In this document: positions 34,329-41,659 of the stretch, in pieces
Numbering within the stretch: position 1 is the first letter of the stretch
Layout: each line of letters begins with the position of its first letter
NCBI RefSeq assembly: GCF_003315415.1
Contig: NZ_QNSB01000013.1
Location: 43,031 to 107,030, forward strand
Reading direction: 5' to 3'
DNA: 64,000 bases
Source of the DNA: Brevibacterium sanguinis
GTDB taxonomy: Bacteria; Actinomycetota; Actinomycetes; Actinomycetales; Brevibacteriaceae
Made by a program: the position numbers and the translations under genes
The notes under the pieces: model-generated
Database searches by the model: none
Told to the model about the DNA's origin: nothing
The model's input: only the letters and a program-made list of their open reading frames with translations

Positions 34329-35540
34329 ATGACCGATGCCCCGGTGTCCCGCCGCGTCTACAAGCTCGCCGTCTTCGCCCTCGCCATCGGCGCCTTCGGC
34401 ATCGGCGTGACGGAGTTCGCGACGATGGGGCTGCTGCCCGATATCGCGAAAGGGCTCGGCATCTCCGTTCCGCAGGCCGGACACGCGGTGTCGTTCTACG
34501 CGATCGGGGTCGTCGTCGGCGCCCCGTCGATCACGACGATCGCCGCGCACATCGACCGGAAGAACCTCCTGCTCGGGCTCATGGGCCTGTTCGCACTCGG
34601 CAATCTCGCCTCGATGCTCGCGCCCACCGCGGCGCTGTTCAACATCGCCCGCTTCGTCAGTGGACTGCCCCATGGGGCGTACCTCGGCGTCGGCGCGATC
34701 GTCGCCGCATCCCTGGCCGCGCCGCATCGTCGCGGACGGGCGATGGCCCGCGTCATGCTCGGCCTGACGATCGCCAACATCGTCGGCGTGCCCTTCGCCG
34801 CGGCACTGGGCAACCTGCTCGGCTGGCGCAGCGCCTACGCGCTGGTCGCCGCGCTCGGTGCGCTCACCGTCATCATGGTCGCCGTCGCGGTCCCCCGCGT
34901 GAAGCTGTCCCAGGCCCCGTCCGCCCGCGGCGAGATGAAGGCCCTCGCCCGCCCGCAGATCGTCCTCACCCTGCTCGCGGGATCGGTCGGGTTCGGCGGC
35001 ATGTTCGCCGTCTACACCTACATCACCCCCACCATGACCGAGGTCGCCGGGGTGCCCACCTCGGCGATCCCGTGGGTGCTCGCCGTCTACGGCGTGGGCA
35101 TGACCGCCGGCTCCCTCATCGCCGGCCCCCTCGTCGACAAGTCCATCGAACGGTCCGGCGTCGCCGGGATGGTCCTCTCCGCCCTGGTCCTGTCCGCGTT
35201 CGGCGCCTTCACCTCCATCCCGGCCGTCGCGATCGTCTCGCTCTTCCTCATCGGCGTCGCCGGCTCCATGATCACGACGTCCCTGCAGATGCGGCTGCTG
35301 CGCGACTCCACCGATGCCCCGAGCCTGTCGGCCGCCATGAACCACGCGGCCTTCAACCTCGCCAACGCCCTCGGAGCATGGCTGGGCGGCATCGTCATCA
35401 CCGCGGGGCTCGGCTACCGAGCCCCGGCCTGGGTGGGTGTGGGACTGTGCCTGGCCGGGCTCATCGTCCTCACCGCCGCGATCGTCCTGCGCCGAGGCGC
35501 GCCGGCCTCCCAGCGTCCGCGCACCCGCGTCGAGGACTGA
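34329..35540 (+). CDS. MFS transporter, DHA1/AraJ-like
   Basis: A 403-residue 12-helix MFS protein. It begins with ALAIGAFGIGVTEFATMGLLP, the helix-1 pattern of DHA1 sugar/drug efflux proteins (AraJ, Cmx), followed by SFYAIGVVVGAP in helix 2. It is probably an efflux pump. ATG 34329 has GAAGGA upstream. It is separated from the bicupin gene by 163 bases and is probably its own transcription unit. Confidence 0.85.
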   Translation: MTDAPVSRRVYKLAVFALAIGAFGIGVTEFATMGLLPDIAKGLGISVPQAGHAVSFYAIGVVVGAPSITTIAAHIDRKNLLLGLMGLFALGNLASMLAPTAALFNIARFVSGLPHGAYLGVGAIVAASLAAPHRRGRAMARVMLGLTIANIVGVPFAAALGNLLGWRSAYALVAALGALTVIMVAVAVPRVKLSQAPSARGEMKALARPQIVLTLLAGSVGFGGMFAVYTYITPTMTEVAGVPTSAIPWVLAVYGVGMTAGSLIAGPLVDKSIERSGVAGMVLSALVLSAFGAFTSIPAVAIVSLFLIGVAGSMITTSLQMRLLRDSTDAPSLSAAMNHAAFNLANALGAWLGGIVITAGLGYRAPAWVGVGLCLAGLIVLTAAIVLRRGAPASQRPRTRVED

Positions 35541-35801
35541 CGACTGACGCCGAGGCGCTCCTCGGCTCTCACTCGTCCGGTCGAAGAGACCGCTCGCCCC
35601 GTCATCGAGTCCTGGGTCACGTCCCCATCATGGGCTTGCTCACACGTGTCTTGCGTTCTGAGATTCTCACCCCGACCGACGAGATGCCGGGCGTAGTGTC
35701 GAACGGTTGCGGCCACCACCCCGAGCCGTGACAGGCGCCGCGGGCCACCCGCACCCGCGGAGCGCACGACTCCCCTTCCGCCTGATATGAGATCAAGGAA
35801 C

Positions 35802-37250
35802 ATGTCCACCGAAACACACTCCGCCGGATCCGATCCGGCCGACAGCTCGACGCTGTCCGCGGGCGAGGACTCGATCGCCCTGGCGCGCAGGACCAACACC
35901 CGCGGCAAGGTGCTCACCGCGTCGATGGTCGGCACCACGATCGAGTTCTTCGACTTCTACGCCTACGCCACCGCCTCGTCGCTGGTCTTCCCTGCGCTCT
36001 TCTTCCCCAACCAGACCTCGACGACTCAGCTGCTGAGCTCGTTCGCGATCTTCGGCGTCGCCTTCGTCGCACGCCCCGTGGGGTCGATCATCTTCGGCCA
36101 CTTCGGCGACCGCATCGGGCGCAAGAAGACACTCGTCGCGTCCCTGCTCATCATGGGCATCGGCACCTTCCTCATCGGCCTCCTGCCCACCGCCGCCACT
36201 CCCGGCTGGGTCGTCCTCGCTCCCCTGTTCCTCGTCATCCTCCGCTTCGCCCAGGGCGTCGGCCTCGGCGGCGAATGGTCGGGAGCCGCACTGCTCGCGA
36301 CGGAGAACGCCCCGAAGGGCAAGAGAGCCATCTGGGGCACGTTCCCCCAACTCGGCGCCCCGGCCGGATTCATCCTCACCAACCTCCTCTTCATCGGGCT
36401 CACCAAGTGGACCTCCCCCGAGGCGTTCCTCGCCTGGGGATGGCGCGTCCCGTTCCTGCTCTCGGCGCTGTTGGTGGCCGTCGGCCTCTACGTGCGGCTC
36501 TCCCTCATGGAGACCCCCGCGTTCCAGCTCGTCGAGCAGCGCCAGCAGGTGACCCGCGCTCCGATCTCGCGCGTGTTCGTCACGAGCTGGAAGCCGCTCG
36601 TCCTCGGCACCTTCATCATGCTCGCCACCTACGTGATCTTCTACTTCATGACCGCCTTCACCCTGACCTACGGAACGTCGCCGGCCAGCGTCGACCAGGC
36701 CAGGGCCGCCGCCGAGGCTGCGGGCAAGCCCTTCGACCCCGCAGGCTTCGTCGCGGGGCTGGGCTACACGAAGGACGAGTTCCTCACCTACCTCATCATC
36801 GGCGTCGTGTTCTTCGGCATCTTCACCCTCGTCTCCGGTCCGTTGGCCGAGAAACTGGGCCGCCGGAAGATGCTGCTGGGAGTGTCCGCGCTCATCGGCG
36901 GCTACGGCCTCGTCGTCAACCTCCTCTTCAACTCGGGAACACTCGGAGTCCTCGTGGGCCTCATCATCGGCTTCACCCTCATGGGTCTGACCTTCGGTCC
37001 GATGGCGGCCTACCTGCCCGAGCTGTTCCCCGCGAACGTCCGTTACACGGGATCGGCGGTGTCCTACAACATGGCCAGCGTCATCGGCGCGGGGCCCGCC
37101 CCCTTCGCCATGGTTGCGCTGTGGCAGGCCGAGGGCGGCACGATCTTCACCTGCGGCCTCTACATCGTCGCCGCGGCGGTGCTGACGATCATCGCCCTCT
37201 GGCTGGCGGAGGACACCTCCGACGTCGACATGGAGTCCGAGCTCTCCTGA
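35802..37250 (+). CDS. MFS transporter, metabolite:H+ symporter (MHS) family
   Basis: A 482-residue MFS protein of the MHS type. It shows GTTIEFFDFYAYATAS in helix 1, HFGDRIGRKKTL in loop 2-3 and GEWSGAALLATENAP in helix 5. Such carriers (ShiA, KgtP, ProP) import organic acids or osmolytes with protons. An insertion between helices 7 and 8 (SVDQARAAAEAAGKPFD) is common in the family. ATG 35802 has AAGGA upstream; 35787 is a possible longer start. The preceding 261 bases hold no gene. The gene ends at a strong terminator. Confidence 0.87.
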   Translation: MSTETHSAGSDPADSSTLSAGEDSIALARRTNTRGKVLTASMVGTTIEFFDFYAYATASSLVFPALFFPNQTSTTQLLSSFAIFGVAFVARPVGSIIFGHFGDRIGRKKTLVASLLIMGIGTFLIGLLPTAATPGWVVLAPLFLVILRFAQGVGLGGEWSGAALLATENAPKGKRAIWGTFPQLGAPAGFILTNLLFIGLTKWTSPEAFLAWGWRVPFLLSALLVAVGLYVRLSLMETPAFQLVEQRQQVTRAPISRVFVTSWKPLVLGTFIMLATYVIFYFMTAFTLTYGTSPASVDQARAAAEAAGKPFDPAGFVAGLGYTKDEFLTYLIIGVVFFGIFTLVSGPLAEKLGRRKMLLGVSALIGGYGLVVNLLFNSGTLGVLVGLIIGFTLMGLTFGPMAAYLPELFPANVRYTGSAVSYNMASVIGAGPAPFAMVALWQAEGGTIFTCGLYIVAAAVLTIIALWLAEDTSDVDMESELS

Positions 37251-37336
37251 TGTCGCAGCCGCACCTCGGCAGGAATCCTGCCCGGACGCGATGACCCGAC
37301 CACCACCTCGGCGCCGCTGCGCCTCAGCCCCGACAC

Positions 37337-37369
37337 GCGGGCCCCACCGATCTGATCGGTGGGGCCCGC
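37337..37369. terminator. Terminator after the MHS transporter
   Basis: A 16-bp perfect inverted repeat (37337-37352, 37354-37369), folding with a loop of a few bases at the GATC centre. It is followed by a T-containing tract (CTCTGCTGTCC). Confidence 0.82.
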
Positions 37370-37547
37370 TCTGCTGTCCCTCGGACCGCCGCCATCACTA
37401 CGGTTCGGTCACAACCACCTCGGCGACTGCCGCCCTGGGAACCATTGTGACCAGGAACACTGTACGATTCCTTCCAGACGCCGTCCCCGCATCGACGCAG
37501 GGACGGTCACCGTTTGTGACCATGAGTCACCGATTCTTGGAGGAAGA

Positions 37548-38354
37548 ATGAAGCGACGGATCACTGTTGCCGCTCTGGCCGCAGGTGCCATGCTCGCGCT
37601 GTCGGCGTGCGGCGGGGGCGGGAGCGAGTCCGAGCCCGCGGCCACCGGTGAAGGCGGCGTGCCTCTGGTCAAGGAAGGCAAACTGACCACCTGCACCCAC
37701 CTGTCCTACCAGCCATTCCAGTTCGAGAAGGACGGCGAGGTCGTCGGCTTCGACGTCGAGATCGTCGACGCCGTGGCGAAGAAGCTCGGGGTCGAGCAGG
37801 AGATCGTCAACGTCCCCTTCGAGCCGATCACCGCCGGCGCGTCGTTCGCGCAGGACCAGTGCGACGTCGCCGCCGCGGCGATCACCATCACTCCGGAGCG
37901 CCAGGAGGCCATCGACTTCTCCGAGCCGTACTTCGCCGCCAACCAGGCGATCCTGACGAAGTCGGACAAGACGGCGAAGAGCGCCGACGATCTCAAGGGG
38001 ATGAAGATCGCCGCGCAGTCGGGAACCACCGGACTCGACTACGCGACGGAGAACTTCAAGGACGCCGAGGTCATCACGTACGAGGACCTCCCGCTCTCCC
38101 TCGAGGCGCTGAAGAACGGTCAGGCGGACGCCGTCATCAACGACAACGGCGTGCTCTACGACTACGCGGCAAACAACGAAGGGTTCGAGATCGGCTTCGA
38201 CATCGACACCGGTGAGCACTACGGCATCGCGATGAAGAACGGCAACACGGCGATGAAGAAGGCCGTCGACGACACGCTGGCCGAGATCAAGGAGAACGGC
38301 CAGTACGCCGAGATCTACAAGAAGTGGTTCGGCACCGAGCCTCCGGCGGAATGA
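37548..38354 (+). CDS. ABC transporter substrate-binding lipoprotein, polar amino acids
   Basis: A 268-residue periplasmic-binding-type lipoprotein. The signal peptide (MKRRITVAALAAGAMLAL) ends in the lipobox LSAC with Cys near 21. The mature part has the SBP_bac_3 features FEKDGEVVGFDVEIVDAVAKK and ITPERQEAIDFSEPYF, typical of glutamine/arginine/histidine binding proteins. ATG 37548 is preceded by GGAGGAAGA. It is followed by a hairpin before the permease gene, which would let the binding protein be made in excess. Confidence 0.9.
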   Translation: MKRRITVAALAAGAMLALSACGGGGSESEPAATGEGGVPLVKEGKLTTCTHLSYQPFQFEKDGEVVGFDVEIVDAVAKKLGVEQEIVNVPFEPITAGASFAQDQCDVAAAAITITPERQEAIDFSEPYFAANQAILTKSDKTAKSADDLKGMKIAAQSGTTGLDYATENFKDAEVITYEDLPLSLEALKNGQADAVINDNGVLYDYAANNEGFEIGFDIDTGEHYGIAMKNGNTAMKKAVDDTLAEIKENGQYAEIYKKWFGTEPPAE

Positions 38355-38423
38355 TCACGCCTCACGGCTGAACCGATCAGCCGTCGAGCCGGGCTTCAAC
38401 GACCGAGCCGAGTTTCAGCCCTC

Positions 38424-38458
38424 GAGCCGACCGGAGCGCATCCTGCTCCGGTCGGCTC
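38424..38458 (+). terminator. Intergenic hairpin between binding protein and permease genes
   Basis: A perfect 14-bp stem (38424-38437, 38445-38458) with a 7-nt loop and no U-run. It is more likely an attenuator or 3'-protecting structure inside one operon than a full stop. Confidence 0.65.
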
Positions 38459-38545
38459 ACCGACCACCACCCCTGTCGAACGCGCATCTGTCGGGGCCGG
38501 GCCGCACCGATCCGGTCGCGCCCCCGCAAGTGAAGGACTCCACCC

Positions 38546-39424
38546 ATGTCGACTCCTCGACCCACCACCACCGGTGACCCCGGCGGCCCATCCGGGACTC
38601 CGCAGGCCGTCGCCACCCCGAAGGCGAAGATGAGCCGCCGCCAGAAGGCGAAGATCTCCCGCGGCATCCAATACGGTCTGCTCGTCGTCATCGCCGTCGT
38701 CGTCGCCCTCATGGCGGACTGGCCCACGCTCATCGACACGTTCGGTCGGGTGGACATCGCCGTGGGCATGTTCCCCGAGGTCGTCACCCAGGCGCTGAAG
38801 AACACCGTCATCTTCACCCTCCTCGGCTTCGTCCTCGGTCTGGCGATCGCCATCGTGCTCGCGCTGATGCGGCTGTCGTCGGTCGGCGTCTACCGCTGGC
38901 TGGCCTTCGTCTACATCGAGTTCTTCCGCGGGCTGCCCGCCCTCGTCGTGTTCCTCGTCATGGGCTTCGGCATGCCGCTCGCCTTCGAGGGCTTCAACCT
39001 GCCTCAGCTCGTCATCATCATGATCGCCCTCGCCCTCGTCTCCTCGGCGTACATGGCCGAGACCATCCGCGCGGGCATCCAGGCCGTTCCCAAGGGACAG
39101 GTCGAGGCCGCCAGGTCGCTCGGCATGTCCTCCTCGCGGGCGATGTTCACGATCGTCCTGCCGCAGGCGATGCGCATCATCCTCCCACCCCTGACCAACG
39201 AGCTCATCCTGCTGACGAAGGACTCCTCGCTGGCCTACATCCTCGGCTCCTCGGTCGACGGCCGCGAGCTCACGGCTCTGGCTCGCGCGGAGATCGTCAA
39301 CACCGCGAACCTCACCCCGTTCATCGTCGTCGCGCTGTGCTACCTCATCATCACGATCCCGCTGTCCTATCTGTCACGGGTCCTCGAACGCAAGTACGGT
39401 TCCGCCGAAGCAGGAGTGAAATGA
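38546..39424 (+). CDS. ABC transporter permease, polar amino acids
   Basis: A 292-residue permease of the HisM/GlnP type. It has a cytosolic N-terminus of ~40 residues, five or so membrane segments, and the EAA loop ([20 protein letters not shown]) that contacts the ATPase. The LRG region reads [18 protein letters not shown]. It forms a homodimer with the ATPase encoded next. Its stop overlaps the following start (ATGA at 39421-39424). Confidence 0.9.
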   Translation: MSTPRPTTTGDPGGPSGTPQAVATPKAKMSRRQKAKISRGIQYGLLVVIAVVVALMADWPTLIDTFGRVDIAVGMFPEVVTQALKNTVIFTLLGFVLGLAIAIVLALMRLSSVGVYRWLAFVYIEFFRGLPALVVFLVMGFGMPLAFEGFNLPQLVIIMIALALVSSAYMAETIRAGIQAVPKGQVEAARSLGMSSSRAMFTIVLPQAMRIILPPLTNELILLTKDSSLAYILGSSVDGRELTALARAEIVNTANLTPFIVVALCYLIITIPLSYLSRVLERKYGSAEAGVK

Positions 39425-40203
39425 TGACCGAGACCACCACCGCTCCCGCCGCGGAGACCCCACTCATCGCGATCAGGAACCTGCAGAAGAGCTTCGGCTC
39501 GAACCAAGTGCTCACCGACATCAACCTCGACGTCCGCAAGGGCGAGGTCGTCTGCGTCATCGGACCCTCCGGCTCCGGCAAGTCGACGATGCTGCGGTGC
39601 ATCAACGTCCTCGAGACCCCCACCGGCGGCTCGATCGTCGTCGACGGGATGGACATGACCGATCTCGATCTCGACATCGACGCCGCCCGCACGCGGATCG
39701 GGATGGTGTTCCAGAGCTTCAACCTCTTCGGCCACCTGACCGTGCGCGACAACCTCACGGTCGCCCAGATCAAGGTCCTCGGCCGGTCGAAGGAGGAGGC
39801 GAACAGGGTCGCCGAGGCGAACCTCGCCAAGGTGGGGCTGTCGGAGAAGATCGATGCCAAGCCCGGCTCCCTCTCCGGCGGTCAGCAGCAGCGGGTCGCT
39901 ATCGCCCGAGCCCTGAGCATGGACCCCGACGTCATGCTCTTCGATGAGCCCACCTCGGCGCTCGACCCCGAGACCGTCGGTGACGTCCTCCTCGTCATGC
40001 GCTCCCTCGCCGAGGCGGGGATGACGATGGTCGTCGTCACCCACGAGATGGAGTTCGCCCGGCAGGTCGCCGATCGCGTCGTCTTCATGGACGGCGGGGT
40101 CGTCGTCGAGGAGGGCCCGGCGAAGGACGTCATCGGCAGCCCGAAGGAGGAGCGGACGCAGAACTTCCTCGCCCGTGTCCTCCACCCCGGTCAGCTGAGC
40201 TGA
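39421..40203 (+). CDS. ABC transporter ATP-binding protein, polar amino acids
   Basis: A 260-residue ABC ATPase of the GlnQ/HisP group. Walker A is GPSGSGKST (about 48-56), the Q-loop is VFQSFNLF, the signature [15 protein letters not shown], Walker [13 protein letters not shown], and the H-loop VVTHEM. It powers the import of the amino acid captured by the lipoprotein. Two ATGs in tandem (39421, 39424) follow GGAG; the first is taken. Confidence 0.93.
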   Translation: MMTETTTAPAAETPLIAIRNLQKSFGSNQVLTDINLDVRKGEVVCVIGPSGSGKSTMLRCINVLETPTGGSIVVDGMDMTDLDLDIDAARTRIGMVFQSFNLFGHLTVRDNLTVAQIKVLGRSKEEANRVAEANLAKVGLSEKIDAKPGSLSGGQQQRVAIARALSMDPDVMLFDEPTSALDPETVGDVLLVMRSLAEAGMTMVVVTHEMEFARQVADRVVFMDGGVVVEEGPAKDVIGSPKEERTQNFLARVLHPGQLS

Positions 40204-40204
40204 C

Positions 40205-40270
40205 TCGCCGTTCTGCTTCGTCGCCGTTCTGCTTCGTCGCCGTTGCCCCACGTGGCAAAGTGGGGCAACG
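40205..40270 (+). repeat. 16-bp tandem repeat and GTTGCCCCAC palindromic element
   Basis: Two copies of TCGCCGTTCTGCTTCG (40205-40220, 40221-40236) lead into an 11-bp inverted repeat, CGTTGCCCCAC (40241-40251) and GTGGGGCAACG (40260-40270), with an 8-nt loop. It can end the ABC operon. The same arms recur at 41407-41474 on the other side of the next gene. Confidence 0.75.
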
Positions 40271-40295
40271 CTCGTATGGAGTGGGGCCGCGACGT

Positions 40296-41303
40296 TCAGG
40301 CCGTTCGGCGTTCTGTCGAACTTCTCGCGTTGCCGGCCGCATCTTCTCGCTCGAGCGACTCCAAGGCTGATCTGATCCTCAAGAACTCTCGGGTTCGGAA
40401 CAGATCCGCCCAGACCAGATCGAAGACCAGCAGGCCGGCATTCCGCAATCTCATGTGGCGTTGGTGGTTCTCCTTGCTCGCCCGGTCGGGACCGTCGTCG
40501 TTCAGGTAGTACTTTCCGACCCCGTGCACCTCGACGACGAGGGGCAGCCTCTTGTGCCGGAAGTCATTGCGGGCGATCCAGTTGCCCCGCTCGTCGTAGC
40601 TGTCGACCTGAGGAATCATGCCGTCGATGCCATGCCTGTGGAAATTCACAGCACACAGTGCCTCGCCCGCCGATTCATGACGCGGATCGGCGAGATCCAT
40701 GGCCCTCCGGGCCTCCGCCGCACCTGAGCGACCGTGCCGGATGCCGGCCTCCAACGTTCGCGACGAGACCAGACCTGATCGCAGCGCTGTGGAGATGAGG
40801 GGCACCGACGCTTCGATCGGATAGTCGTGGGCGATGTCGAGCAGTGTGCGCTCGACTGTTGTCACCGGCAGATCCCGGATCTGAGTCGTCTCCTCCACTG
40901 TCAGTTTTCTCGCCCGGATGTTCACCGTGGGCTTCTTCCGGTGGTGTTGAGTCCGGATCATCTCTGCATGGTCGACGACCGGAAACGGAGGGTCCAGTCC
41001 ATGGATGATCGCGGCCGAGATGTGGGAGAACACCGCGTCCGGCAGAAGCTCGTTCGCATAGGAGCGAATGAGGACCTTCAGCCATTCCGTGCGATCGCGG
41101 ATATCCCCGAAGACGGCAGGATAGGACGTGTCCGAATCCCGATGGATCTCGTGGAGCACGGAATGACGGGCGTTCGAACATGATGCCCATAGCACATAGC
41201 ATCCGCGTCGGACTCGCCGCAGACAGCAGCTCTGCGCCTCCCCGAGCGCCGACGGCGTGAACCCCAGACTTCTCAGTTCACCCGACCGGAATACCGTCAC
41301 CAT
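40296..41303 (-). CDS. AbiEi-like winged-helix protein with C-terminal DUF559/Vsr-like domain
   Basis: A 335-residue protein resembling a common actinobacterial type. Its N-terminal part has an AbiEi-antitoxin-like layout (FRSGELRSLGFTPSALGEAQ, RVRRGCYVL; then LPVTTVERTLLDIA). The C-terminal part resembles Vsr/DUF559 nuclease folds: DFRHKRLPLVVEVHG, then RHMRLRNAGLLVFDLVWADLF. No partner toxin gene is adjacent. Function is unknown; both DNA binding and nicking are conceivable. ATG 41303 sits after AT-rich DNA with a TACTAT box. The codon and base usage is less GC-biased than neighbours, which with the flanking repeats suggests acquisition. Confidence 0.6.
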   Translation of the reverse strand: MVTVFRSGELRSLGFTPSALGEAQSCCLRRVRRGCYVLWASCSNARHSVLHEIHRDSDTSYPAVFGDIRDRTEWLKVLIRSYANELLPDAVFSHISAAIIHGLDPPFPVVDHAEMIRTQHHRKKPTVNIRARKLTVEETTQIRDLPVTTVERTLLDIAHDYPIEASVPLISTALRSGLVSSRTLEAGIRHGRSGAAEARRAMDLADPRHESAGEALCAVNFHRHGIDGMIPQVDSYDERGNWIARNDFRHKRLPLVVEVHGVGKYYLNDDGPDRASKENHQRHMRLRNAGLLVFDLVWADLFRTREFLRIRSALESLEREDAAGNARSSTERRTA

Positions 41304-41342
41304 TTCTTAACGATAGTATTCAAACTGCATCAAACACAAGCA

Positions 41343-41354
41343 AACTGTACAGTT
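41343..41354. promoter_or_regulatory. Perfect 12-bp palindrome upstream of the AbiEi-like gene
   Basis: AACTGTACAGTT lies 40 bases before the start of the AbiEi-like gene in AT-rich sequence, a possible operator. The 356-base gap 41304-41659 otherwise holds the palindromic element at 41407-41474 and the tandem repeat at 41521-41610. Confidence 0.4.
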
Positions 41355-41406
41355 CTCATCGGATCCTCCCCAGCTCGACTCCCCTCACTCCTCGGATTGC
41401 CAAAAG

Positions 41407-41474
41407 CCGTTGCCCCACTTTGTCACGAAAGCCCCGCACAGGGGTGGGGCCTGCGTGACAAAGTGGGGCAACGG
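41407..41474. repeat. Long palindromic element, relative of 40241-40270
   Basis: A perfect 21-bp inverted repeat (41407-41427, 41454-41474) whose outer part is GTTGCCCCACTTTG. The 26-base centre holds its own GCCCC/GGGGC pairing. The right arm matches the right part of the element at 40241-40270 with one mismatch, so the two are copies of one repeat type. Confidence 0.8.
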
Positions 41475-41520
41475 CAATGGGGAACTGGGGCCGGCGCGGC
41501 GAAGTGGGGCCACGGGCGCA

Positions 41521-41610
41521 CACGCTCGTGGCAGCGCCCGCGCACGCGCACACGCTCGTGGCAGCGCCCGCGCACGCGCACACGCTCGTGGCAGCGCCCG
41601 CGCACGCGCA
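41521..41610 (+). repeat. Exact 30-bp tandem repeat, three copies
   Basis: Three identical 30-bp units (41521-41550, 41551-41580, 41581-41610), each starting CACGCTCGTGGCAGCGCCCG, followed by degenerate GC-rich copies up to the decarboxylase stop. No spacers, so not a CRISPR array. Confidence 0.9.
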
Positions 41611-41659
41611 CACGCCAGCGCCAGTGCACGCGCCAGCGCCGGCGCCCGATCGCCCCGGC

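Noticed and set aside
41521..41610. CRISPR array
   Set aside because: The three 30-bp units are directly adjacent, with no spacers, and no cas genes are present.
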